The notes under the pieces are model-generated. The model was not told the DNA's origin, searched no databases, and worked only from the letters and a program-made list of their open reading frames with translations. From contig CAXHKU010000940.1 of assembly GCA_964017125.1 (NCBI GenBank), positions 1-64,000 on the forward strand: a DNA stretch of 64,000 bases, written 5' to 3'. Origin of the DNA: Flabesymbios commensalis (lineage: Eukaryota > Annelida > Polychaeta > Terebellida > Flabelligeridae). Shown here in pieces: positions 1 through 8,828 of the stretch (the first letter of the stretch is position 1; each line of letters begins with the position of its first letter). The position numbers and the translations under genes were made by a program.

Positions 1-220
1 TACAAGCGTTCTTGCTATTAGCTGTTGTGAAGTCTGTGTGGTCAGATTATGAAAACTATACCAGACTCAGTGTTTAGGTCGTCATCAACACCAATCTGGA
101 TTATAATCATCATTTGGGTTGGAGCCTGTCGAGTTGGGCACATAAGCTACAGGCTTTGATTTATCTGCTGATTAATAATGTAGATTTGGTGCAGTTGCAC
201 GGCCAAATAGATGCTTAGTC
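1..220. other. Gene-free start of unit (representative, unit 1)
   Basis: I see no gene, RNA or repeat here in either strand. It contains one of the haplotype sites (A or G in CCAGACTCAG). Corresponding stretches of the other units are the same apart from that site and the private T of unit 8. Confidence 0.6.
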
Positions 221-228
221 TATATAAG
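221..228 (+). promoter_or_regulatory. TATA-box candidate (one per unit)
   Basis: TATATAAG is a strong match to the eukaryotic TATA consensus. A start about 30 bases downstream would fall near 250-260, in GACTACTTTTCAATAACC. A weaker copy, TATATAA, lies at 303-309. Each unit has the same sequence, so the array would offer 22 promoters in the same direction. In AT-rich DNA such matches arise by chance, and no conserved gene follows, so promoter activity is a guess. Confidence 0.3.
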
Positions 229-382
229 TTTCATTATTTGGCAATGCGGGACTACTTTTCAATAACCAATAGCAAATAGTGCTTCAATTTGTGTGAAACA
301 GGTATATAATGTGTATATTAGACATTTTGTGATGCGAATAAGATAAAATACTTCACAGTCCAATACGCATACTATATTTATT

Positions 383-396
383 TATATATATATATA
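383..396. repeat. TA dinucleotide microsatellite (one per unit)
   Basis: Seven TA steps preceded by TATATTTATT. In units 15, 16, 18, 19 and 21 a T-to-A change just upstream turns TATATTTATT into TATATATATT. Tract length is otherwise constant, which is notable for a microsatellite and fits very recent copying. Confidence 0.8.
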
Positions 397-420
397 GTAG
401 TGATCTGGAAAAGTAAGTTT

Positions 421-715
421 CTAGCAGGCAAAGTATGAGCACTATGTCGGTTGCCTCACAGGTTAGGTCTGAAAATACATCACTCCACAAACGCAAACAG
501 GCAGACTTGGCCCCGGAAACGGATTGTTATTGCAATCCACCATTAAAGTCTAATTGGAAAGTATTGGTCAACGTGGAATAAGATTGGAAGCATCCTGTAT
601 CAAATCAACTGTACAGATCATCAATGCAGAGAGGGTGAGATGCCAGTGGAGTTGGCACTGAGAAGGGTTGCTGTAGACATCCAAGAGGAACTTTTTCATT
701 ACACTATTGTTCCAA
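421..715. other. Gene-free stretch (representative, unit 1)
   Basis: I see no gene, RNA or structured repeat here. A consensus splice donor, AAAGTAAGT, lies just before it at 411-418, and CCTCACAG at 454-461 could serve as an acceptor, but no open frame of interest joins them. Confidence 0.5.
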
Positions 716-788
716 TTGGTATTAAAGTAATTTATTTTAAAAATAAATTAAAACAAAATTACTTTTAGTTTTAAAATTAGATTTCATA
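716..788. repeat. AT-rich palindrome zone (one per unit)
   Basis: A perfect inverted repeat lies at 728-750: 11-base arms, TAATTTATTTT and AAAATAAATTA, around the single centre base 739. A second overlapping pair, AAAGTAATTT at 724-733 and AAATTACTTT at 756-765, could form an alternative larger hairpin. The haplotype-B change (A to G) falls exactly on the centre base 739. AATAAA at 742-747 could act as a poly(A) signal. Confidence 0.6.
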
Positions 789-914
789 CATTGACACAAC
801 ACTTCAATTAAAATTACAATTAAATTACTTTAAAGTAAAATCAGCTTCAAATTAAAAGTAGGATTAAAATAAACTTAGAATTCACAATTAAAATAGCACT
901 GTGCTGTGTCAATG
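789..914. repeat. MITE-like element with 14-bp inverted ends (one per unit)
   Basis: The segment begins CATTGACACAACAC and ends GTGCTGTGTCAATG. The ends are inverted copies of each other at 13 of 14 positions. The 126-bp interior is AT-rich and holds a perfect 14-bp palindrome, TTACTTTAAAGTAA, at 825-838. Short AT-rich segments with inverted ends are typical of non-autonomous DNA transposons, but I see no clear target-site duplication (left flank TTCATA, right flank AGGGCG) and recognise no family. It sits at the same place in every unit, so it predates the array's amplification. Confidence 0.4.
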
Positions 915-1712
915 AGGGCGAATTCGACTTGGACAGAACGCCATTTCGGATGGGAAATCTGCAGACAGTCTTGGCGGCAGATATAGTCAAATTTAATTCT
1001 GGAGTAGATAATCTGCCAATCCAGTCTGCACGACGGTTTAGGTATAGTGATCTGCATGAGGATTACTGACGTGTAGTTGTTTAGACAAAGGTATCTCTGT
1101 TTCAGAATTGAACTTTGACGCTGTGGACATTTTGTTCGTGCTTTAAGCAATTGGAACTTTGCTCTTGGACCATAGTATCTATCTGAAATGCATTTGTTTT
1201 AATCAAGTCATTAATTGCCTAAAATGCAAGGTGTACATCTATGCCGCACAAATGACAGTTTTTACACTTTTGCATACCGTGAAGGATGCAGCTGTACTTC
1301 CAGGTAACCAGCCCTTTTTCAAATGCATATCTGCTTGGATCACGTAATATGGCGAAATTCTGATTAGAAATCATAGTTCAGGTCGGTTCCAATTATGGCC
1401 CAACTCGATTGGGATCAATTTGTGTTGTGGGTTCGAACTCGGTGTGGAGACAGAATACATGCTCTAACAGGCAGTGCGTTTGGAAAAGGTTTCTTTACCT
1501 GGCAGTATAACCTGGTCTCCAACAAAAGGAGGAAGTGAACAAAGCCTAAACTTGTGCAATATATGTGTATACCAGGTGTATTTTATAAAATGTGATAAGA
1601 GGCGAGCAAATAAGTTGAAAGGTGGATCAGCTAGGTCTCTAGTTGTAATGTTCAGCACGTCGTTAATTAAATTTAACGTCAAATTAGATGCCTATTTTAA
1701 CTTAAGTTTTCT
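915..1712. other. Gene-free stretch (representative, unit 1)
   Basis: Only short open frames occur on both strands, and none shows a recognisable domain. A good acceptor, TCTCTGTTTCAG, ends at 1105 and a donor, CCAGGTAACC, has its GT at 1304, but the 198 bases between them have stops in all three forward frames. ATCTGC at 958-963 pairs with GCAGAT at 977-982, and ATCTGC recurs at 1011 and 1050. A 6-bp stem CGTTAA/TTAACG lies at 1661-1678. I assign no function to any of these. Confidence 0.5.
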
Positions 1713-1994
1713 ACATAATTAAACAATTTATTCTCACTAGCATCTGTAAATGGCAGCTTTGTTATTTATATTTTTTTGTGATTACAGACGCCGATTAGGA
1801 AATATCAACATGCAAGAGGTCACTTATAAAGGTATGCTAAGTGTCTGAAGCAAACTAAATAACTTTTAATTAGATTAAAAATCGGAATGAGGTTCTGAGA
1901 ACTAACTCGATTCGGTGTCAATTTTGATCTTATTGCTGGTCTGTGCACCTCACTTGGCACACATTTGTTTCAATCCAAAATTCGGTTAACTCAG
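1713..1994 (+). repeat. Segment A, left copy of intra-unit duplication
   Basis: Runs from ACATAATTAAACAATTTATTC to about TTAACTCAG and aligns along its whole length with segment B at 2413-2698. By eye the match is roughly three-quarters to four-fifths identical, with several small indels. Shared landmarks are TTCTCACTAGCATCT, GTGATTACAGACGCCG, GGTATGCTAAGTG, GGAATGAGGTTCT and CTTGGCACA. The divergence shows this duplication is much older than the amplification of the 2.95-kb unit. Confidence 0.88.
1788..1831 (+). pseudogene. Exon-like core of segment A (44 bp)
   Basis: Bounded by an acceptor, TTTTTTTGTGATTACAG, ending at 1787, and a donor, AAAG/GTATGC, with GT at 1832-1833. It matches the 70-bp core in segment B except that 26 bases are missing between two short TGC/CGC motifs, consistent with a small deletion between direct repeats. 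Its length is not a multiple of three and the downstream frame differs from that of the other copy. It may be a fossil exon of an unknown gene or a non-coding exon. I do not recognise the peptide in any frame. Confidence 0.35.
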
Positions 1995-2078
1995 ATAATA
2001 ACATTCCTGATTCAAGAATACTATGATTTACACTTTTTTAATCACCGGATAATCGGTTCAAATTTGCAAAAATTCAAG

Positions 2079-2243
2079 ATGGCAGACAAAAAAACAAATG
2101 GCCGATTGTCATTAAGGCTTTTGAAACGTGCACAGGAGAAGCAAAGCGAGTCATCGTCTCAACTGTGTACCATCACCATTTCACCGTTTACGGCGAAGGG
2201 GCACAGCCCCTTTCGAAACCCCATGAACATAGTTTTAGAGTAG
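2079..2243 (+). other. Short ATG frame, 54 codons, probably not a gene
   Basis: ATG at 2079 has a good Kozak context (A at -3, G at +4). The 54-residue frame starts MADKKTNGRL and ends MNIVLE. It spans segment C1 and the GC-rich spacer. The corresponding frame in C2 reads RFLKRAHEKQSEP against RLLKRAQEKQSES. Four of five base differences in that stretch change the residue, which argues against purifying selection. I recognise no domain, signal peptide or family. Confidence 0.12.
2095..2190 (+). repeat. Segment C1, first copy of about 90-bp duplication
   Basis: Runs from CAAATGGCCG to ACCGTTTA and aligns with C2 at 2325-2413. The best-conserved core is TTTTGAAACGTGCACA, GAGAAGCAAAGCGAG and TCTCAACTGTGTACCAT. 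C1 carries a few extra bases (ATTTC near its end) relative to C2. Confidence 0.88.
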
Positions 2244-2324
2244 GCGCGCGCGGAAATGGGTCACTTTTTAGGGTAAGGAAAGTTTTTTTCCCCAGAGAAA
2301 AACACGAAACAACAATACAGCCAA
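2191..2324. other. GC-rich spacer with hairpin between C1 and C2
   Basis: Locally GC-rich within an AT-rich unit. A hairpin at 2194-2215 has arms CGAAGGGG and CCCCTTTCG (one bulged T) around loop CACAG. GCGCGCGCG follows at 2233-2241 (also Z-DNA-prone), then a strong polypyrimidine acceptor, TTTTTTTCCCCAG, ending at 2295. This is the most variable part of the array: both right-hand haplotype-B marks and part of the unit 15 patch fall here. Confidence 0.6.
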
Positions 2325-2413
2325 CAAAATGCGCCAATTGTTATAAGGTTTTTGAAACGTGCACACGAGAAGCAAAGCGAGCCATTGTCTCAACTGTGTA
2401 CCATTACCGTTTA
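2325..2413 (+). repeat. Segment C2, second copy of about 90-bp duplication
   Basis: Runs from CAAAATGCGCC to ACCGTTTA. It leads directly into segment B, whereas C1 leads into the GC-rich spacer. This junction shows how the nested duplication is arranged. Confidence 0.88.
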
Positions 2414-2698
2414 CATTATTAAACAATTTGTTCTCACTAGCATCTACTGCTTTATTATTTATTTATATTTTTTGTGATTACAGACGCCGATTAGGAAATA
2501 TCAACACGCAGTTGAAGATGAGACGTACTACTCGCAAGAGGTCACCTGAAGAGGTATGCTAAGTGTTTTGAATAAAACTAAATAACTTTTAATTACATTA
2601 AAAGTAGGAATGAGGTTCTAAGAAATTTCGATCTTATTGCTAATCTGTACAGCTGACTTGGCACAGAGTTATTTCAATCTAAAACTTAGTCGACTAAT
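2413..2698 (+). repeat. Segment B, right copy of intra-unit duplication
   Basis: Homologue of segment A. It contains the intact 70-bp exon-like core and the site of the 19-bp length polymorphism. In full-length units it is about 305 bp; in unit 1 it is 286. AATAAA at 2571-2576 could act as a poly(A) signal. Confidence 0.88.
2484..2553 (+). pseudogene. Exon-like core of segment B (70 bp)
   Basis: Preceded by an acceptor, ATATTTTTTGTGATTACAG, ending at 2483, and followed by a donor, GAAGAG/GTATGC, with GT at 2554-2555. One forward frame stays open through it and reads RRLGNINTQLKMRRTTRKR then SPEE, a strongly basic peptide. A second frame reads PIRKYQHAVEDETYYSQEVT and then stops. I recognise neither. 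In other units add the unit start minus 1. Unit 15 has one private change in it (G at 43671). This is the better-preserved of the two cores, and calling it a real exon is inference from splice-like borders only. Confidence 0.35.
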
Positions 2699-2930
2699 CT
2701 GCCAACATAGATTGCATGGTGGATTGTGATACTGATTTGAATTCGGATTGCTAGTCTTGTCTGTTTATGTGATGGAATGATGTAATTTTAGAAATGGCCT
2801 TACAGGAACTGACGTGCTTGTTCTTGCCAGATTTGGACTTCCTTTTAAAGGTTATAGTATTTGGCTTGAAATAATTTATTCAATTCAAATTGCATAATGT
2901 CTATAAAGCAATGTACACTGTTTTTACGAA
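2699..2930 (+). other. Gene-free end of unit (representative, unit 1)
   Basis: No gene recognised. A tiny ATG frame at 2794-2874 encodes 26 residues beginning MALQELTCLFLPDLDF. It is preceded by a possible acceptor, TGTAATTTTAG, ending at 2791, and crosses a weak donor, AAAG/GTTATA, at 2851. In units 2 and 3 one G-to-A change alters a residue in it. I treat it as chance. Confidence 0.4.
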
Positions 2931-5879
2931 TACAAGCGTTCTTGCTATTAGCTGTTGTGAAGTCTGTGTGGTCAGATTATGAAAACTATACCAGACTCAG
3001 TGTTTAGGTCGTCATCAACACCAATCTGGATTATAATCATCATTTGGGTTGGAGCCTGTCGAGTTGGGCACATAAGCTACAGGCTTTGATTTATCTGCTG
3101 ATTAATAATGTAGATTTGGTGCAGTTGCACGGCCAAATAGATGCTTAGTCTATATAAGTTTCATTATTTGGCAATGCGGGACTACTTTTCAATAACCAAT
3201 AGCAAATAGTGCTTCAATTTGTGTGAAACAGGTATATAATGTGTATATTAGACATTTTGTGATGCGAATAAGATAAAATACTTCACAGTCCAATACGCAT
3301 ACTATATTTATTTATATATATATATAGTAGTGATCTGGAAAAGTAAGTTTCTAGCAGGCAAAGTATGAGCACTATGTCGGTTGCCTCACAGGTTAGGTCT
3401 GAAAATACATCACTCCACAAACGCAAACAGGCAGACTTGGCCCCGGAAACGGATTGTTATTGCAATCCACCATTAAAGTCTAATTGGAAAGTATTGGTCA
3501 ACGTGGAATAAGATTGGAAGCATCCTGTATCAAATCAACTGTACAGATCATCAATGCAGAGAGGGTGAGATGCCAGTGGAGTTGGCACTGAGAAGGGTTG
3601 CTGTAGACATCCAAGAGGAACTTTTTCATTACACTATTGTTCCAATTGGTATTAAAGTAATTTATTTTAAAAATAAATTAAAACAAAATTACTTTTAGTT
3701 TTAAAATTAGATTTCATACATTGACACAACACTTCAATTAAAATTACAATTAAATTACTTTAAAGTAAAATCAGCTTCAAATTAAAAGTAGGATTAAAAT
3801 AAACTTAGAATTCACAATTAAAATAGCACTGTGCTGTGTCAATGAGGGCGAATTCGACTTGGACAGAACGCCATTTCGGATGGGAAATCTGCAGACAGTC
3901 TTGGCGGCAGATATAGTCAAATTTAATTCTGGAGTAGATAATCTGCCAATCCAGTCTGCACGACGGTTTAGGTATAGTGATCTGCATGAGGATTACTGAC
4001 GTGTAGTTGTTTAGACAAAGGTATCTCTGTTTCAGAATTGAACTTTGACGCTGTGGACATTTTGTTCGTGCTTTAAGCAATTGGAACTTTGCTCTTGGAC
4101 CATAGTATCTATCTGAAATGCATTTGTTTTAATCAAGTCATTAATTGCCTAAAATGCAAGGTGTACATCTATGCCGCACAAATGACAGTTTTTACACTTT
4201 TGCATACCGTGAAGGATGCAGCTGTACTTCCAGGTAACCAGCCCTTTTTCAAATGCATATCTGCTTGGATCACGTAATATGGCGAAATTCTGATTAGAAA
4301 TCATAGTTCAGGTCGGTTCCAATTATGGCCCAACTCGATTGGGATCAATTTGTGTTGTGGGTTCGAACTCGGTGTGGAGACAGAATACATGCTCTAACAG
4401 GCAGTGCGTTTGGAAAAGGTTTCTTTACCTGGCAGTATAACCTGGTCTCCAACAAAAGGAGGAAGTGAACAAAGCCTAAACTTGTGCAATATATGTGTAT
4501 ACCAGGTGTATTTTATAAAATGTGATAAGAGGCGAGCAAATAAGTTGAAAGGTGGATCAGCTAGGTCTCTAGTTGTAATGTTCAGCACGTCGTTAATTAA
4601 ATTTAACGTCAAATTAGATGCCTATTTTAACTTAAGTTTTCTACATAATTAAACAATTTATTCTCACTGGCATCTGTAAATGGCAGCTTTGTTATTTATA
4701 TTTTTTTGTGATTACAGACGCCGATTAGGAAATATCAACATGCAAGAGGTCACTTATAAAGGTATGCTAAGTGTCTGAAGCAAACTAAATAACTTTTAAT
4801 TAGATTAAAAATCGGAATGAGGTTCTGAGAACTAACTCGATTCGGTGTCAATTTTGATCTTATTGCTGGTCTGTGCACCTCACTTGGCACACATTTGTTT
4901 CAATCCAAAATTCGGTTAACTCAGATAATAACATTCCTGATTCAAGAATACTATGATTTACACTTTTTTAATCACCGGATAATCGGTTCAAATTTGCAAA
5001 AATTCAAGATGGCAGACAAAAAAACAAATGGCCGATTGTCATTAAGGCTTTTGAAACGTGCACAGGAGAAGCAAAGCGAGTCATCGTCTCAACTGTGTAC
5101 CATCACCATTTCACCGTTTACGGCGAAGGGGCACAGCCCCTTTCGAAACCCCATGAACATAGTTTTAGAGTAGGCGCGCGCGGAAATGGGTCACTTTTTA
5201 GAGTAAGGAAAGTTTTTTTCCCCAGAGAAAAACACGAAACAACAATACAGCCAACAAAATGCGCCAATTGTTATAAGGTTTTTGAAACGTGCACACGAGA
5301 AGCAAAGCGAGCCATTGTCTCAACTGTGTACCATTACCGTTTACATTATTAAACAATTTGTTCTCACTAGCATCTACTGCTTTATTATTTATTTATATTT
5401 TTTGTGATTACAGACGCCGATTAGGAAATATCAACACGCAGTTGAAGATGAGACGTACTACTCGCAAGAGGTCACCTGAAGAGGTATGCTAAGTGTTTTG
5501 AATAAAACTAAATAACTTTTAATTACATTAAAAGTAGGAATGAGGTTCTAAGAACCAGCTCCATTTGGTGTTAATTTCGATCTTATTGCTAATCTGTACA
5601 GCTGACTTGGCACAGAGTTATTTCAATCTAAAACTTAGTCGACTAATCTGCCAACATAGATTGCATGGTGGATTGTGATACTGATTTGAATTCGGATTGC
5701 TAGTCTTGTCTGTTTATGTGATGGAATGATGTAATTTTAGAAATGGCCTTACAGGAACTGACGTGCTTGTTCTTGCCAGATTTGGACTTCCTTTTAAAGG
5801 TTATAGTATTTGACTTGAAATAATTTATTCAATTCAAATTGCATAATGTCTATAAAGCAATGTACACTGTTTTTACGAA
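2931..5879 (+). repeat. Array unit 2 (2949 bp)
   Basis: Full-length unit. It differs from the majority by G at 4669 in segment A (CACTGGCATC), A at 5202 (TTAGAGTAAGG) and A at 5813 (TTTGACTTG). The last two are shared only with unit 3, which marks the pair as recent sisters. Confidence 0.95.
5554..5572 (+). repeat. 19-bp indel segment, present form (unit 2)
   Basis: CCAGCTCCATTTGGTGTTA lies between AAGAA and ATTTCGATC in segment B. It is present in units 2-5, 8 and 12-21 and absent from units 1, 6, 7, 9, 10 and 11. Segment A has a related stretch (CTAACTCGATTCGGTGTCA), so presence is ancestral and absence is a deletion. Confidence 0.9.
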
Positions 5880-8828
5880 TACAAGCGTTCTTGCTATTAG
5901 CTGTTGTGAAGTCTGTGTGGTCAGATTATGAAAACTATACCAGACTCAGTGTTTAGGTCGTCATCAACACCAATCTGGATTATAATCATCATTTGGGTTG
6001 GAGCCTGTCGAGTTGGGCACATAAGCTACAGGCTTTGATTTATCTGCTGATTAATAATGTAGATTTGGTGCAGTTGCACGGCCAAATAGATGCTTAGTCT
6101 ATATAAGTTTCATTATTTGGCAATGCGGGACTACTTTTCAATAACCAATAGCAAATAGTGCTTCAATTTGTGTGAAACAGGTATATAATGTGTATATTAG
6201 ACATTTTGTGATGCGAATAAGATAAAATACTTCACAGTCCAATACGCATACTATATTTATTTATATATATATATAGTAGTGATCTGGAAAAGTAAGTTTC
6301 TAGCAGGCAAAGTATGAGCACTATGTCGGTTGCCTCACAGGTTAGGTCTGAAAATACATCACTCCACAAACGCAAACAGGCAGACTTGGCCCCGGAAACG
6401 GATTGTTATTGCAATCCACCATTAAAGTCTAATTGGAAAGTATTGGTCAACGTGGAATAAGATTGGAAGCATCCTGTATCAAATCAACTGTACAGATCAT
6501 CAATGCAGAGAGGGTGAGATGCCAGTGGAGTTGGCACTGAGAAGGGTTGCTGTAGACATCCAAGAGGAACTTTTTCATTACACTATTGTTCCAATTGGTA
6601 TTAAAGTAATTTATTTTAAAAATAAATTAAAACAAAATTACTTTTAGTTTTAAAATTAGATTTCATACATTGACACAACACTTCAATTAAAATTACAATT
6701 AAATTACTTTAAAGTAAAATCAGCTTCAAATTAAAAGTAGGATTAAAATAAACTTAGAATTCACAATTAAAATAGCACTGTGCTGTGTCAATGAGGGCGA
6801 ATTCGACTTGGACAGAACGCCATTTCGGATGGGAAATCTGCAGACAGTCTTGGCGGCAGATATAGTCAAATTTAATTCTGGAGTAGATAATCTGCCAATC
6901 CAGTCTGCACGACGGTTTAGGTATAGTGATCTGCATGAGGATTACTGACGTGTAGTTGTTTAGACAAAGGTATCTCTGTTTCAGAATTGAACTTTGACGC
7001 TGTGGACATTTTGTTCGTGCTTTAAGCAATTGGAACTTTGCTCTTGGACCATAGTATCTATCTGAAATGCATTTGTTTTAATCAAGTCATTAATTGCCTA
7101 AAATGCAAGGTGTACATCTATGCCGCACAAATGACAGTTTTTACACTTTTGCATACCGTGAAGGATGCAGCTGTACTTCCAGGTAACCAGCCCTTTTTCA
7201 AATGCATATCTGCTTGGATCACGTAATATGGCGAAATTCTGATTAGAAATCATAGTTCAGGTCGGTTCCAATTATGGCCCAACTCGATTGGGATCAATTT
7301 GTGTTGTGGGTTCGAACTCGGTGTGGAGACAGAATACATGCTCTAACAGGCAGTGCGTTTGGAAAAGGTTTCTTTACCTGGCAGTATAACCTGGTCTCCA
7401 ACAAAAGGAGGAAGTGAACAAAGCCTAAACTTGTGCAATATATGTGTATACCAGGTGTATTTTATAAAATGTGATAAGAGGCGAGCAAATAAGTTGAAAG
7501 GTGGATCAGCTAGGTCTCTAGTTGTAATGTTCAGCACGTCGTTAATTAAATTTAACGTCAAATTAGATGCCTATTTTAACTTAAGTTTTCTACATAATTA
7601 AACAATTTATTCTCACTAGCATCTGTAAATGGCAGCTTTGTTATTTATATTTTTTTGTGATTACAGACGCCGATTAGGAAATATCAACATGCAAGAGGTC
7701 ACTTATAAAGGTATGCTAAGTGTCTGAAGCAAACTAAATAACTTTTAATTAGATTAAAAATCGGAATGAGGTTCTGAGAACTAACTCGATTCGGTGTCAA
7801 TTTTGATCTTATTGCTGGTCTGTGCACCTCACTTGGCACACATTTGTTTCAATCCAAAATTCGGTTAACTCAGATAATAACATTCCTGATTCAAGAATAC
7901 TATGATTTACACTTTTTTAATCACCGGATAATCGGTTCAAATTTGCAAAAATTCAAGATGGCAGACAAAAAAACAAATGGCCGATTGTCATTAAGGCTTT
8001 TGAAACGTGCACAGGAGAAGCAAAGCGAGTCATCGTCTCAACTGTGTACCATCACCATTTCACCGTTTACGGCGAAGGGGCACAGCCCCTTTCGAAACCC
8101 CATGAACATAGTTTTAGAGTAGGCGCGCGCGGAAATGGGTCACTTTTTAGAGTAAGGAAAGTTTTTTTCCCCAGAGAAAAACACGAAACAACAATACAGC
8201 CAACAAAATGCGCCAATTGTTATAAGGTTTTTGAAACGTGCACACGAGAAGCAAAGCGAGCCATTGTCTCAACTGTGTACCATTACCGTTTACATTATTA
8301 AACAATTTGTTCTCACTAGCATCTACTGCTTTATTATTTATTTATATTTTTTGTGATTACAGACGCCGATTAGGAAATATCAACACGCAGTTGAAGATGA
8401 GACGTACTACTCGCAAGAGGTCACCTGAAGAGGTATGCTAAGTGTTTTGAATAAAACTAAATAACTTTTAATTACATTAAAAGTAGGAATGAGGTTCTAA
8501 GAACCAGCTCCATTTGGTGTTAATTTCGATCTTATTGCTAATCTGTACAGCTGACTTGGCACAGAGTTATTTCAATCTAAAACTTAGTCGACTAATCTGC
8601 CAACATAGATTGCATGGTGGATTGTGATACTGATTTGAATTCGGATTGCTAGTCTTGTCTGTTTATGTGATGGAATGATGTAATTTTAGAAATGGCCTTA
8701 CAGGAACTGACGTGCTTGTTCTTGCCAGATTTGGACTTCCTTTTAAAGGTTATAGTATTTGACTTGAAATAATTTATTCAATTCAAATTGCATAATGTCT
8801 ATAAAGCAATGTACACTGTTTTTACGAA
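5880..8828 (+). repeat. Array unit 3 (2949 bp)
   Basis: Full-length unit. It shares with unit 2 the private A at 8151 and A at 8762 but not unit 2's G in segment A, so that change came after the pair split. Confidence 0.95.

Larger units (their letters stand above)
1..2930 (+). repeat. Array unit 1 (2930 bp, 19-bp deletion form)
   Basis: Complete unit in the phase used here and the reference for sub-feature coordinates. It lacks the 19 bases that full units carry after the A/B-segment motif GAGGTTCTAAGAA; the junction is at 2624/2625. Otherwise it matches the majority sequence at the diagnostic sites. Confidence 0.95.

Noticed and set aside
875-1150. Reverse-strand frame of 91 codons, repeated in every unit
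   Set aside because: No domain or family is recognisable, it overlaps AT-rich and MITE-like sequence, and it is conserved between units only because all the DNA is. Length is within chance for such DNA.
1159-1347. Forward frame of 62 codons rich in Cys and aromatic residues
   Set aside because: It begins at a TTG, not an ATG, has no recognisable motif and shows no independent sign of coding selection.
1396-1440. tRNA-like A and B boxes (TGGCCCAACTCG and GGTTCGAACTC) suggesting a tRNA or SINE head
   Set aside because: The B box matches the consensus at only 9 of 11, the spacing is short, the T-arm does not pair well and no acceptor stem is visible. It may be a worn SINE remnant, but this is not supportable.
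1464-1722. Overlapping frames of 72 (reverse) and 82 (forward) codons
   Set aside because: They occupy the same bases on opposite strands, the forward one starts at a GTG, and a one-base loss in units 9-12 changes its end freely. Neither has a recognisable domain.
2165-2422. Forward frame of 85 codons across the C1-C2 region
   Set aside because: It starts at a GTG, and C1 and C2, the two homologous segments, are read in different frames within it. The pattern is that of chance frames over duplicated DNA.
1-2930. rDNA, 5S, snRNA or histone repeat
   Set aside because: The unit length is compatible with some of these, but I find no conserved rRNA or snRNA motif and no open frame of histone length.
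1-2930. Centromeric satellite with a CENP-B-type box
   Set aside because: I looked for the core TTCG....A..CGGG pattern on both strands and saw no good match, and the unit is far longer than typical nucleosome-sized centromeric repeats. A centromeric place is neither shown nor excluded.
1-2930. LTR element, Helitron or full DNA transposon as the unit
   Set aside because: No long terminal repeats, no polymerase, integrase, Rep/helicase or transposase frames, and no convincing element termini at the unit joints, whose position is arbitrary.
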